Source of the DNA: Solirubrobacterales bacterium
Lineage (GTDB): Bacteria > Actinomycetota > Thermoleophilia > Solirubrobacterales > Solirubrobacteraceae
Direction: 5' to 3'
DNA: 8,053 bases
NCBI GenBank assembly: GCA_025963955.1
Contig: JAOPZU010000020.1
Location: forward strand, 1 to 8,053
The notes below the pieces were generated by a model, which did no database searches, was not told the DNA's origin, and was given only the letters and a program-made list of their open reading frames with translations. Each line of letters opens with the position of its first letter. The first letter of the stretch is position 1. Both the position numbers and the translations under genes were made by a program. Below, one piece after another: positions 1 to 7,138 of this stretch.

Positions 1-224
1 TCGTCGCACAACACGAGCAGATCGCGGACCTCGAGCACCGTCGACAGCCACTCCTCCGCCTGCGTGTCGAACTCCTCGCAGGCGGCGAGCCGGGCCCGCG
101 CGTGCGTCCCGATGCCCGCGAGCCAGGTGCGTAGCGGCACCGGGTCGGCCAGGCCGCTCAGCACCGGCGGCGGGTGCGCCCGTCCGGCCGCCGATCTCGC
201 CAGGCCGGTCAGGCGGTCCGCCAT
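1..224 (-). CDS. Hypothetical protein, N-terminal part (runs off the window)
   Basis: Open minus-strand frame, 74 codons visible without a stop, starting MADRLTGLARSAAG and continuing with an apparently helical, charged sequence (...ACEEFDTQAEEWLSTVLEVRDLL). I do not recognise the family. The ATG at 224-222 is preceded by GGAGGTG (240-234) at a 9-nt spacing, a good ribosome binding site. An in-frame GTG at 257-255 overlaps the stop of the upstream LuxR gene as GTGA, so a longer start with a 4-base overlap is also possible. Either way the gene is probably cotranscribed and translationally coupled with the regulator, which suggests a linked role or common regulation. Function unknown. Confidence 0.6.
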   Translation of the reverse strand, partial: MADRLTGLARSAAGRAHPPPVLSGLADPVPLRTWLAGIGTHARARLAACEEFDTQAEEWLSTVLEVRDLLVLCD

Positions 225-253
225 GGCCGGCGGCACCTCCGCGCGCGGGACCC

Positions 254-1279
254 TCACGCGCCCTGGTCCTCCGCCAGATGGAGGTAGCGCGCGACCGCCT
301 CCGCGCGGCTGCTCGCGTCCAGCTTGCGCAGCAGCCGCGCCAGATGCGACTTCACCGTCGCCTCCGAGACCACCAACGTCCGCGCGATCTCGCCGTTGGA
401 GCGCCCGGACGCGAGCAGCTCGAGCACCTCCGTCTCCCGCGCGGTCAACAGGCCTGCGAGCGCGCGCGGCGACGCCCGCGTCTCCCCGCCCTCGCGCGCG
501 GGGACGACGGGCTCGGCGCGCGCGAGCTCGATCTCCGCACTGCACGCCTCGTCGATGTGACGGCCCGCCTCCCGCAGCGCCGCCTTCAGCTGCACGCGTT
601 GCCGTTCGAGGCGCCCGACCAGGACCAGCCGCTCGAACAGCAGGCCGAAGTGCTCGGCGAACATCCACAGGTTCTCCCGGTCGTGGGCGTCGACCGTGCG
701 ACCCTGCCCGAGCCGGTCGGCGTGCAGGAACCCGATGACGTTGCCCGTCGGCAGGATCGGCGCGACGACGTACCCGTCGGTCTCGGACGCGACGATGATG
801 CCCTTGAAGGTCCGCTCGTCCTCCAGCGGGCTTGCCACGAGCGCCGGCCGCCGGCGCCGCGCGAGGTCGGCCTCCAGCAGCAGGTGCTCGAGCGGGATCT
901 CCGTCTGCTCCACGTACCGCTCGAACGACGCACGCACGTCATCCGCCACGACCGCCGGATCGCTCCACACCATGTCCGGCTTCCACCGGCTCCCGTGCAC
1001 CCGCGAGATCAACGACCGCGAGAACCCGCACGCCTCGCAGACCAGCCGTGGCGCGGCGGCCACCAGCTCGGCCGGCGACGTCGCCACGCGTCGCAGCTCC
1101 CCCAGCGCCTCGTGCACCCGCAACGGCACCTCGAAGCGGCCGCGCTGAACCGCGAGCGCCGAGTGGGCCACCGCCGCATCGGCTGCGTCCAGAGCAGCCA
1201 GGCGCGCCAGCGCCTCTTCCACGGTCCGCGGCGGCTCCGCGGAGAAGCGCGCGCGCATGTCGGCGGATCCGGGGCTCAT
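254..1279 (-). CDS. GAF-like sensor / LuxR-type HTH transcriptional regulator
   Basis: About 341 residues. The C-terminal ~65 residues are a clear LuxR/GerE-type DNA-binding domain ([22 protein letters not shown], then [23 protein letters not shown]), with the usual TxRExEVL opening and VKxHLxRLLxKL recognition helix. Residues ~65-215 resemble a GAF-type sensor (…[23 protein letters not shown]…, then a helical [17 protein letters not shown] segment); the ligand cannot be read from sequence. No phospho-acceptor receiver domain is visible, so this is not a typical two-component regulator. A helical linker rich in R/E/A joins the domains. Start uncertain: ATG 1279 has a weak GGTGG five bases upstream; ATG 1258 and a tandem GTG at 1357 are in frame, and the 1357 version adds 26 poorly ordered residues. 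It overlaps the downstream gene by GTGA if that gene uses the GTG start, suggesting an operon. Confidence 0.85.
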   Translation of the reverse strand: MSPGSADMRARFSAEPPRTVEEALARLAALDAADAAVAHSALAVQRGRFEVPLRVHEALGELRRVATSPAELVAAAPRLVCEACGFSRSLISRVHGSRWKPDMVWSDPAVVADDVRASFERYVEQTEIPLEHLLLEADLARRRRPALVASPLEDERTFKGIIVASETDGYVVAPILPTGNVIGFLHADRLGQGRTVDAHDRENLWMFAEHFGLLFERLVLVGRLERQRVQLKAALREAGRHIDEACSAEIELARAEPVVPAREGGETRASPRALAGLLTARETEVLELLASGRSNGEIARTLVVSEATVKSHLARLLRKLDASSRAEAVARYLHLAEDQGA

Positions 1280-1418
1280 CGACGCCACCGCTGCATCTTG
1301 CTGCAAGCGCGGCGCCGCCGCCGAGGATGTCGTGCGCACCAGGACCTGGCACACCACCGCGGAGCGGTCTCGAGCGTCCTTTCGAGGGGAGCGCCGACCG
1401 CGGCCGGTCGGTCGCGGT

Positions 1419-1424
1419 TAGGTT
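1419..1424 (+). promoter_or_regulatory. Putative -10 box of a leaderless promoter
   Basis: TAGGTT (TANNNT form) ends exactly 7 nt before the ATG at 1432, placing the expected transcription start on or next to the A of the start codon. The 7 nt contain only a poor Shine-Dalgarno (GCAGG, too close), consistent with a leaderless mRNA. A clear -35 is not visible; CGACCG at 1395-1400 (18-nt spacer) is the best match. Confidence 0.4.
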
Positions 1425-1431
1425 CGCAGGC

Positions 1432-1824
1432 ATGTCCACCAGCGAGTCCGGCGCGAAGGTCACGCGCTCCATCCAGTTCGTCGGCGGCGTGCGCATCGCG
1501 TACGGGATCGTCGCTCTCTTCAAGCCGCGGATCTGGCCCAAGGTCTTCGGGATCCCGGCCGACAACCAGGACATGCGCGCCTTCAACGCGTTCCTCGGCA
1601 GCCGCGACATCGCGATCGGCCTGCACTCCCTGGCCGCGAAGGACCCGGTCCGCCAGCGCGACACGATCCTCATCAACCACGCCTGCGAGGTCTTCGACAC
1701 CGTGGTCAACGTCCAGGAGATGCGCCTCAAGCGCCCCTTCGGGACCTTCACCGTCGCCGGCCTCGCGTTCAACGCGATCATGCACGCCATCTGGATCAGG
1801 GTGCACCTGCTGCGCCGAGGCTGA
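1432..1824 (+). CDS. Small multi-pass membrane protein, unknown function
   Basis: 130 residues. After a short polar N-terminus come four likely membrane-associated or helical stretches: ~14-30 (SIQFVGGVRIAYGIVALF), ~50-68 (RAFNAFLGSRDIAIGLHSL), ~79-92 and ~104-126 (GTFTVAGLAFNAIMHAIWIRVHLL). The GSRDIAIGL segment resembles the RDxxLG motif of small DUF4267/DoxX-like membrane proteins, but I cannot name the family with certainty. The C-terminus is basic (LLRRG), as for a cytoplasmic end. It is divergent from the LuxR-type regulator, which makes it a plausible but unproven target of it, and convergent with metX, whose stop lies only 12 bases beyond. The palindrome AGCGGCCGCT lies in that gap; no convincing terminator is seen. 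Confidence 0.75.
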   Translation: MSTSESGAKVTRSIQFVGGVRIAYGIVALFKPRIWPKVFGIPADNQDMRAFNAFLGSRDIAIGLHSLAAKDPVRQRDTILINHACEVFDTVVNVQEMRLKRPFGTFTVAGLAFNAIMHAIWIRVHLLRRG

Positions 1825-1836
1825 GATAGCGGCCGC

Positions 1837-2937
1837 TCAAGAGCCGAGCGCCTCCGCGACGAGTTCTTGATAGCCGGGCACGTCGAGGAGGAAGGCGTCG
1901 TGGCCGGCGTCGCTGGTGAGGACTGCGCGGCGGACGTGGCGGGCGCCATGGGTCCGGAGGCCGGAGGCCAGTCGGGCGCCGTGCTCTGGGCCGAAGCGCC
2001 AGTCTGATGTGAAGCTGATCACCGTTGCCTCGAGCTCCGGGGCGACGCGGCGCTCGGGCCGGGCGAACGCGTCGAAGTCGTCCATGAGCCGCGAGAGGTA
2101 CAGGTAGCTGAGCGCGTCGAAGCGGCCGAGGAACCCCTCGGCCTGGTGGTCGAGGTAGTGCTCGACGGCGTGTCGCGAGGCGAGCCAGGCGCGCGCATCG
2201 GCCGGCGGCGGCGGTCCGTCCCCGGGCAACCGGTCGAAGCGGCGGTCCATCCCGCGCTCGGAGAGGTAGGTGACGTGCGCGAGGCGCCGTGCGGTCGCGA
2301 GACCGACGTCCGGCCGCGTCCCCTCCTGGCGATAGCGCCCGTCGCGGAAGTCGGGATCGCCGAGGATCGCCGACCGGGCCGCAGCCGAAAGGGCCACGTT
2401 CTGCGCCGTCAGCCGCGGGCTGGCGCAGATCATCACCGCGCGTTCGATCTCGCCCGGGAAGGCAAGCAGCCACTCGAGGACCTGCATGCCGCCGAGCGAG
2501 CCGCCGATCGCGCCGTGCAGACGGCTGATCCCCAGGTGCGCGACCAGGCGCCGGTGCACTGCGACGAGGTCACCGACGGCCAGTGGAGGGAAGCCGAGAC
2601 CGTAGGGTTCTCCCGTGGCGGGATCGACCGATGAGGGGCCGGTGGTTCCCTGGCACCCGCCGAGGAGGTTCGGGGTGATGACGAAGAACTCGTTGGTGTC
2701 GACCGCCAGGCCGGGCCCGACAACCGTGCGCCACCAACCGTCCGGTGCGATCGCGTGCGCGTCCCCGGTGAGCGCGTGGCAGACGAGGACGGCGTTGGAC
2801 GCGTCGGGCGCGAGGGTGCCGTGCGTCTCGTACGCGACGTGGACCGGGCCGAGCGTCCGCCCGCAGGCGAGCACCAGCGGGTCGTCCTCGGCGAAGAGGA
2901 CGGCCCGCTGACCCGTCGCGGTGGCGGTGCCCTGCAC
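1837..2937 (-). CDS. metX: Homoserine O-acetyltransferase
   Basis: 366 residues, alpha/beta-hydrolase fold acyltransferase that activates L-homoserine with an acyl-CoA, first committed step of methionine synthesis. Seen: NLLGGCQGTTGPSS (90-103), characteristic of MetX; nucleophile elbow GGSLGGMQ with Ser147; Asp312 in FTSDWRF; His346 in AGHDAFL, completing the Ser/Asp/His triad. Length is normal for MetX. The start chosen is GTG at 2937: GGAG lies six bases upstream and the start falls 22 bases after the metY stop. The upstream frame to 3033 would overlap metY by 74 bases and has a low-complexity N-terminus, so it is rejected. The acetyl donor is inferred from family and from the MetY partner; some MetX-family members use succinyl-CoA and sequence alone does not exclude that. 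Second gene of the metY-metX operon. Confidence 0.93.
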   Translation of the reverse strand: MQGTATATGQRAVLFAEDDPLVLACGRTLGPVHVAYETHGTLAPDASNAVLVCHALTGDAHAIAPDGWWRTVVGPGLAVDTNEFFVITPNLLGGCQGTTGPSSVDPATGEPYGLGFPPLAVGDLVAVHRRLVAHLGISRLHGAIGGSLGGMQVLEWLLAFPGEIERAVMICASPRLTAQNVALSAAARSAILGDPDFRDGRYRQEGTRPDVGLATARRLAHVTYLSERGMDRRFDRLPGDGPPPPADARAWLASRHAVEHYLDHQAEGFLGRFDALSYLYLSRLMDDFDAFARPERRVAPELEATVISFTSDWRFGPEHGARLASGLRTHGARHVRRAVLTSDAGHDAFLLDVPGYQELVAEALGS

Positions 2938-2959
2938 GGCGCGCTCTCCGTCGCCCGAT

Positions 2960-4270
<1,311 letters not shown>

Positions 4271-4404
4271 GCGGAGGTGTTTCCTCGAGGGGGACCGGTG
4301 ACGGGAAGGGAACGGCCGGGGGGTCCGGGGGGACCTGTGGCGTGAACGGCGGTCGGACGTCGGCGCCCGGCCGTGGCTCGACGGCGATTCAGCGCGGGAC
4401 GACG
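4271..4404 (-). promoter_or_regulatory. Putative attenuator / RBS-masking leader of metY
   Basis: Untranslated leader between the leader-peptide ORF and metY, plus the ORF's last codons. Visible pairings: CGTCG occurs at 4404-4400 (inside the leader ORF) and at 4383-4379 (just after its stop), and both can pair with CGACG at 4362-4358. The second pairing is extended by GCC/GGC, so the two are mutually exclusive. GGTCC/GGACC (4335-4331 with 4326-4322, CCCC loop) forms a local hairpin. Next to the gene, GAGG of the Shine-Dalgarno (4286-4283) can pair with CCTC (4277-4274) across an AAACA loop, masking the RBS. There is no U-tract, so control of translation or Rho access is likelier than an intrinsic terminator. 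No match to SAM-I, SAM-II or SAM-IV riboswitch consensus was recognised. Structures are by eye, without folding energies. Confidence 0.4.
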
Positions 4405-4457
4405 CTCGTGGCCCGGAGACATCGGCCGGAGCCGCAGGTGAGAAGCAGCTGCTGCAT
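4389..4457 (-). CDS. Putative cysteine-containing leader peptide of metY-metX
   Basis: A 22-codon ORF beginning MQQLLLTCGSGRCLR and ending ATSVVPR, then TGA. Its ATG lies exactly 7 nt after the -10 box TACCGT, so transcription should begin at the start codon and the ORF would be translated leaderlessly as the first thing on the metYX mRNA. It has two Cys codons (8 TGC, 13 TGT); TGT, CTT (5) and CGA (12) are uncommon codons in DNA this GC-rich. Known biology: cysteine-rich leaderless small ORFs ahead of sulfur-assimilation genes control them by attenuation in mycobacteria. Inference: ribosome slowing at the Cys codons under cysteine shortage changes folding of the 118-nt spacer and raises metY-metX expression. 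Only two, non-adjacent, Cys codons are present, weaker than classical attenuators. It is too short to call from composition; promoter placement is the main evidence. Confidence 0.55.
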   Translation of the reverse strand: MQQLLLTCGSGRCLRATSVVPR

Positions 4458-4464
4458 CGGGGCG

Positions 4465-4493
4465 ACGGTAACGCCGCCCACCCTCTTTGTCAA
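4465..4493 (-). promoter_or_regulatory. Promoter of the leader peptide-metY-metX operon
   Basis: On the minus strand, TTGACA (4493-4488) is a perfect -35, followed by a 17-nt spacer and TACCGT (4470-4465), a TANNNT -10. Expected start of transcription is ~4457, the first base of the leader-peptide ATG. It lies beside an A/T-rich patch (about 4485-4525) that stands out from the surrounding GC-rich DNA. This is the best sigma-70-type promoter in the window. Confidence 0.7.
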
Positions 4494-4508
4494 TAAACTT
4501 GATCGACA
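4488..4508. promoter_or_regulatory. Candidate operator: 21-bp imperfect palindrome over the metYX -35 box
   Basis: Left half TGTCAATAAA (4488-4497), central C at 4498, right half TTGATCGACA (4499-4508). Eight of ten positions in the arms are complementary. The left half contains the -35 hexamer read on the minus strand, so a dimeric protein bound here should block RNA polymerase. A further copy of the half-site core CTTGATCG occurs at 4551-4558, 53 bp away. The regulator is unknown; no candidate gene for it sits next to the operon. Confidence 0.45.
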
Positions 4509-4783
4509 TATAGGGGTTTAGGTTCAGGCGGCCGGGGGTCTCCCCCGTCGCTTGATCGCCGGCACCGACCCGGACGGACCTCTCGCGCCGCGGACGTGGC
4601 TCACACCCGAGGACCACGATCAGGTCGGACACGTCGGATAGGTCCACACGGCCGGGTGCGACGCGGTGTAGGACGCACGCGCTGACGGGTGGTCGCTCGC
4701 CGAGGTCCATGGCCGCGCCAACCCCGGCTACGCCACGTTCATCTCGGCCCCACAAAACGCGAGAAGCCCCCCGGCAGAACGCG
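4509..4783. other. Stretch with no supportable gene
   Basis: Between the metYX operator and the tRNA terminator no gene can be supported. The minus strand is open from 4812 to 4267, but that frame begins inside the terminator, passes through the metYX promoter and ends in the metY RBS, so it is unlikely to be coding as a whole; its part around 4710-4530 has GC-rich third positions and could be a gene remnant. On the plus strand, 4681-4752 reads ADGWSLAEVHGRANPGYATF in a short frame with a TAG just upstream at 4669-4671. A 6-bp, 3-nt-loop hairpin (GGGGG/CCCCC core, 4534-4546) has no T-tract. No riboswitch was recognised. Confidence 0.4.
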
Positions 4784-4792
4784 AAAAGCCCC
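4757..4792. repeat. Short direct repeat beside the tRNA-Asp terminator
   Basis: ACGCGAGAAGCCCC (4757-4770) and ACGCGAAAAGCCCC (4779-4792) match at 13 of 14 positions with a 22-bp period. The second copy supplies one arm of the terminator; the first has no matching arm, so it looks like a decayed or partial duplicate of it. Confidence 0.5.
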
Positions 4793-4809
4793 GCAATCGC
4801 AGGGCTTTT
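4784..4809 (-). terminator. Rho-independent terminator of tRNA-Asp
   Basis: On the minus strand AAAAGCCCTGC and GCGGGGCTTTT form an 11-bp stem with one T-G wobble and a four-base loop, ending in TTTT. It starts six bases after the last base of the tRNA. The symmetrical A/T ends would let it act in both directions. Confidence 0.8.
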
Positions 4810-4815
4810 CAAGAG

Positions 4816-4889
<74 letters not shown>

Positions 4890-4895
4890 GTGAGA

Positions 4896-4925
4896 GCGGA
4901 CGTCCGCCTCGGGAGCGGAAGTATG
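4896..4925 (-). promoter_or_regulatory. Putative tRNA-Asp promoter -10 and leader palindrome
   Basis: Minus-strand CATACT (4925-4920) is the best -10 candidate upstream of the tRNA, giving a 5' leader of about 24 bases; no good -35 is seen at 16-19 bp. The leader contains the perfect 12-bp palindrome GCGGACGTCCGC (4896-4907), of unknown meaning. Confidence 0.3.
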
Positions 4926-4996
4926 ACACGGCCGCCGCGATGGGGCCGCGCCGCCCGGTGGGTGTCCGCACGACCGGTCGCGCCTTCAAGACGCGG

Positions 4997-5002
4997 TAGG
5001 CT
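4997..5002 (+). promoter_or_regulatory. Putative -10 box of the P450 promoter
   Basis: TAGGCT (TANNNT) in the context GCGGTAGGCT, similar to GCGGTTAGGTT before the gene at 1432. Expected start ~5009, giving a leader of about 46 bases that holds an inverted repeat and an RBS. No convincing -35 is visible. Confidence 0.4.
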
Positions 5003-5014
5003 GCCGGGACGCAA

Positions 5015-5033
5015 ACCTGAAACGGATTCAGGT
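5015..5033. promoter_or_regulatory. Candidate TetR-type operator upstream of the P450
   Basis: A perfect inverted repeat: ACCTGAA (5015-5021), five-base centre ACGGA, TTCAGGT (5027-5033). It begins a few bases after the expected transcription start. Size and form fit operators of TetR-family repressors, which often control P450 genes, but no TetR gene lies in the window. In RNA it could also form a weak 7-bp hairpin. Confidence 0.45.
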
Positions 5034-5054
5034 CAGAGGCAGAGAGGTCCTACG

Positions 5055-6386
5055 ATGTCGTCGCTCACCGGCCCGCCGCCGCTCACGACCAACCCGCTGG
5101 TCAAGATCCGGGCCGACATCGCGGTCGAGCGACGCTCGCCCGTCCCGTTCCCGCCCGGCGAGACGCGCTTCAGCATGGCGCGCACGCAGCGCTTCGCAAA
5201 GGACCCGTTGCCCGTGCTGCTGGAGGCCTACGCCCGCTACGGCCCGGTCTTCACGCTGCGGATCCTCCACGGGAACACGGTCTTCGTCCTCGGGCCCGAA
5301 GCCAACCACCACGTTCTCGTGTCGCACGCGAGGAACTTCTCCTACCGCGAGGGCTACATGTCCGACCTGTTCCCGCTGCTCGGGGACGGTCTGCTGACGA
5401 TCGACGGGGACTTCCACCGTCGCTCACGCCGGATCATGCTGCCCGCCTTCCACAAGGAGCAGATCGCCGCGTCGATCGGGGCGATCGAGGAGGAGGTGGA
5501 GCTCGCGATCGCGCCGTGGCGGGACGGCGCCCGGATCGACCTCTACGAGTGGACGCGGGAGCTCGCGCTGCGCATCGCGATGCGCGCGCTGTTCGGCCTG
5601 CGGAACGAGAGCGCGCCCCAGGCCGCACACGATTTCGAGCAGGCGCTCGGGTTCTACGCCCAGGACTACCTGCTGCAGGCGCTGCGCGGCCCCGGCACCC
5701 CGTGGGCCCGGATGCGCGCGGCGCGCGCCCGCCTCGACGTCCTCATCCACGGCGAGATCGAGCGGCGGCGCGCGACCGGCGAGCGCGGCACCGACATCCT
5801 CTCCCTGCTCCTGGACGCGCACGACGAGGACGGCGCGACGCTGAGCCGCACGCACATCCGCGACGAGGTCATGACGCTGCTGTTCGCGGGTCACGACACC
5901 ACGACGTCGACGATCTCCTTCATGTTCCACGAGCTCGCCCGGCAGCCCCACCACGCGACCGCGCCGATGGACCGGCTGCTGGACGAGACGCTGCGCATGT
6001 ATCCGCCCGCGTGGATCGGGCCGCGCCGCTCGATCGAGGCCTTCGAGCTGTGCGGGCAGCGGGTCCCCGGAGGCGTCGCCGTGAACTACTGCTCGTGGGC
6101 GAGCCACCACCTCCCCGACGTCTGGGAGGACCCGGCGCGCTTCGACCCGGATCGTTTCGCGCCCGGCCGCCGCGAGGCGATCCCGAAGGGCGCCTACGTC
6201 CCCTTCGGCGGCGGCTCGCGCACCTGCATCGGCATGCGTTTCGCGCAGGCGGAGGTCGACGTCATCGCCCGCCGCATCCTCGGCTCCTGGCGCCTCCAGC
6301 TGGACCCGGGATACCACCTGTCCATCCGCCAGATGCCGACGATCTCCCCGCGGAACGGGATGCCGATGACCGTCCGCGCGGCCTGA
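5055..6386 (+). CDS. Cytochrome P450
   Basis: 443 residues, soluble heme-thiolate monooxygenase; substrate unknown. Seen in order: proline-rich N-terminus (PFPPGETRF, 31-39) with no membrane anchor; C-helix HRRSRRIMLPAF (121-132); I-helix oxygen-binding motif AGHDTTT (278-284); K-helix ETLR with Glu311 and Arg314; FDPDRF (363-368); heme loop PFGGGSRTCIG with Cys391 as the axial ligand. Only 29 residues separate Thr282 from Glu311, against 35 in P450cam and 52 in P450 BM3, so the J-helix region is unusually short although the motifs otherwise look BM3/CYP4-like. No reductase or ferredoxin gene is adjacent, so redox partners must lie elsewhere. ATG 5055 follows AGAGAGG at a 7-nt spacing. The open frame continues upstream to 4689 but there runs antisense through tRNA-Asp and is not part of the protein. 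Confidence 0.95.
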   Translation: MSSLTGPPPLTTNPLVKIRADIAVERRSPVPFPPGETRFSMARTQRFAKDPLPVLLEAYARYGPVFTLRILHGNTVFVLGPEANHHVLVSHARNFSYREGYMSDLFPLLGDGLLTIDGDFHRRSRRIMLPAFHKEQIAASIGAIEEEVELAIAPWRDGARIDLYEWTRELALRIAMRALFGLRNESAPQAAHDFEQALGFYAQDYLLQALRGPGTPWARMRAARARLDVLIHGEIERRRATGERGTDILSLLLDAHDEDGATLSRTHIRDEVMTLLFAGHDTTTSTISFMFHELARQPHHATAPMDRLLDETLRMYPPAWIGPRRSIEAFELCGQRVPGGVAVNYCSWASHHLPDVWEDPARFDPDRFAPGRREAIPKGAYVPFGGGSRTCIGMRFAQAEVDVIARRILGSWRLQLDPGYHLSIRQMPTISPRNGMPMTVRAA

Positions 6387-6414
6387 ACCGGGCTGCCCGA
6401 CCACCGCATCCGAC

Positions 6415-6460
6415 GCGGCGTCGTTTCTGCACCCCCAGGGCGGTGCAAAAACGACGCCGC
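6415..6460. terminator. Long inverted repeat between convergent genes, likely bidirectional terminator
   Basis: GCGGCGTCGTTTCTGCACC (6415-6433) and GGTGCAAAAACGACGCCGC (6442-6460) are reverse complements at 18 of 19 positions with an 8-base loop. It sits 28 bases after the P450 stop and 30 bases beyond the stop of the convergent RDD gene. It has no T-tract directly after the stem in either direction, so intrinsic termination is not certain; it may instead protect the 3' end or be a REP-like element. Confidence 0.6.
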
Positions 6461-6489
6461 CCCGGGGTAGGGGGCAAAAACGACGCCCC
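6442..6489. repeat. Direct repeat of GCAAAAACGACGCC
   Basis: The 14-mer occurs at 6445-6458 and 6475-6488, and a near-copy in inverted orientation at 6417-6430. The last copy is itself flanked to give GGGGC...GCCCC (6471-6475 with 6485-6489), and its GCCCC can instead pair with GGGGC at 6494-6498. Three copies of one A-rich core within 75 bases suggest an amplified intergenic repeat. Confidence 0.6.
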
Positions 6490-7113
6490 TCACGGGGCGG
6501 TGTGCGCGGTCCAGTTGTAGCCGTCCCAGTAGCGCAGGCGCTCCTCGCCGCGCGGATCGGCGTACCAGCCGGCGGCGGCGCTGGCGGGTGCCGCGTCCCC
6601 CGCGAGGACGCGCTCCTCGGCCTCGGGTGCGGCCCCCGCACGGACGACGAACGTCCCGCCGATCTGGTCCCCGACCCGCTGGCGGCGCTGGGTGCTGAGC
6701 GCGACGACGAAGCCGACCAGCCCCGGCGCGAAGTAGGGGAAGCCGTCCACCACCCAGGCGAACGCGCGGACCACACCGCGGCCCGGGCCGGGCGGCGACC
6801 CGTCCGCGCCAACCACGCGCACGCCGGTCAGGCGCTTGCCGAGGGTCCACCCCGTGATCCCCGGGAGCACGCCGAGGTAGGCGACCCAGACGGCCGCCGC
6901 CGCCACGCCGAAGAGGGTCGCGGACCCGCCCTCCAGGTACCACCGGTCGCCGTTGACGTCGAGGTTCAGCTGCGCCGCGCCCTCGAGCGTCACCTCGGTG
7001 CTTCCGTGGTGGGAGACGAGCACGAAGATGCCGATCAGCAGGAACCAGAGGAGGGCCGCGTCGGCGATGAACGCCACGACCCGGCGGCCGAGGACGTGGC
7101 TTGGGGGTCCCAT
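6490..7113 (-). CDS. RDD-family membrane protein with C-terminal DUF2510 domain
   Basis: 207 residues. N-terminal RDD domain: LGRRVVAFIADAALLWFLLIGIF (8-30) carries the Arg and Asp of the motif in the first membrane helix; further membrane segments at ~63-87 and ~113-141; GWTLGKRLTGVRVVGADG (88-105) is the typical RDD loop after the second helix. C-terminal GWYADPRGEERLRYWDGYNWTAH (182-204) is a DUF2510 domain, usually at the ends of actinobacterial membrane proteins. An Ala/Glu-rich linker (~160-181) joins them. Function unknown; RDD proteins have been linked to transport in some bacteria. ATG 7113 was chosen because upstream sequence lacks membrane character and because TACCCT lies eight bases before it, suggesting a leaderless mRNA. 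Its start codon lies within CCATGG. Confidence 0.88.
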   Translation of the reverse strand: MGPPSHVLGRRVVAFIADAALLWFLLIGIFVLVSHHGSTEVTLEGAAQLNLDVNGDRWYLEGGSATLFGVAAAAVWVAYLGVLPGITGWTLGKRLTGVRVVGADGSPPGPGRGVVRAFAWVVDGFPYFAPGLVGFVVALSTQRRQRVGDQIGGTFVVRAGAAPEAEERVLAGDAAPASAAAGWYADPRGEERLRYWDGYNWTAHTAP

Positions 7114-7121
7114 GGCGGCCG

Positions 7122-7131
7122 AGGGTATCGT
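7122..7131. promoter_or_regulatory. Overlapping divergent -10 boxes (bidirectional promoter)
   Basis: In AGGGTATCGT the minus strand reads TACCCT (7127-7122) and the plus strand TATCGT (7126-7131); the two -10 boxes share the self-complementary TA at 7126-7127. The minus box is 8 nt from ATG 7113 and the plus box 7 nt from GTG 7139, so both mRNAs would start at or next to their start codons. -35 elements are weak on both sides. Confidence 0.45.
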
Positions 7132-7138
7132 GCACTCC

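Noticed and set aside
278..1870. 530-codon plus-strand ORF, and similarly 2921-4345 plus, 939-1949 minus, 5424-6812 minus and 6194-7813 minus
   Set aside because: Shadows of real genes on the other strand or frame, Arg/Ala/Pro-rich, lacking domain motifs, typical of very GC-rich DNA.
4271..4457. SAM-I/II/IV riboswitch before metY
   Set aside because: A methionine operon with a ~187-nt leader invites this call, but none of the conserved core segments of these classes could be found; the leader ORF explains the region better.
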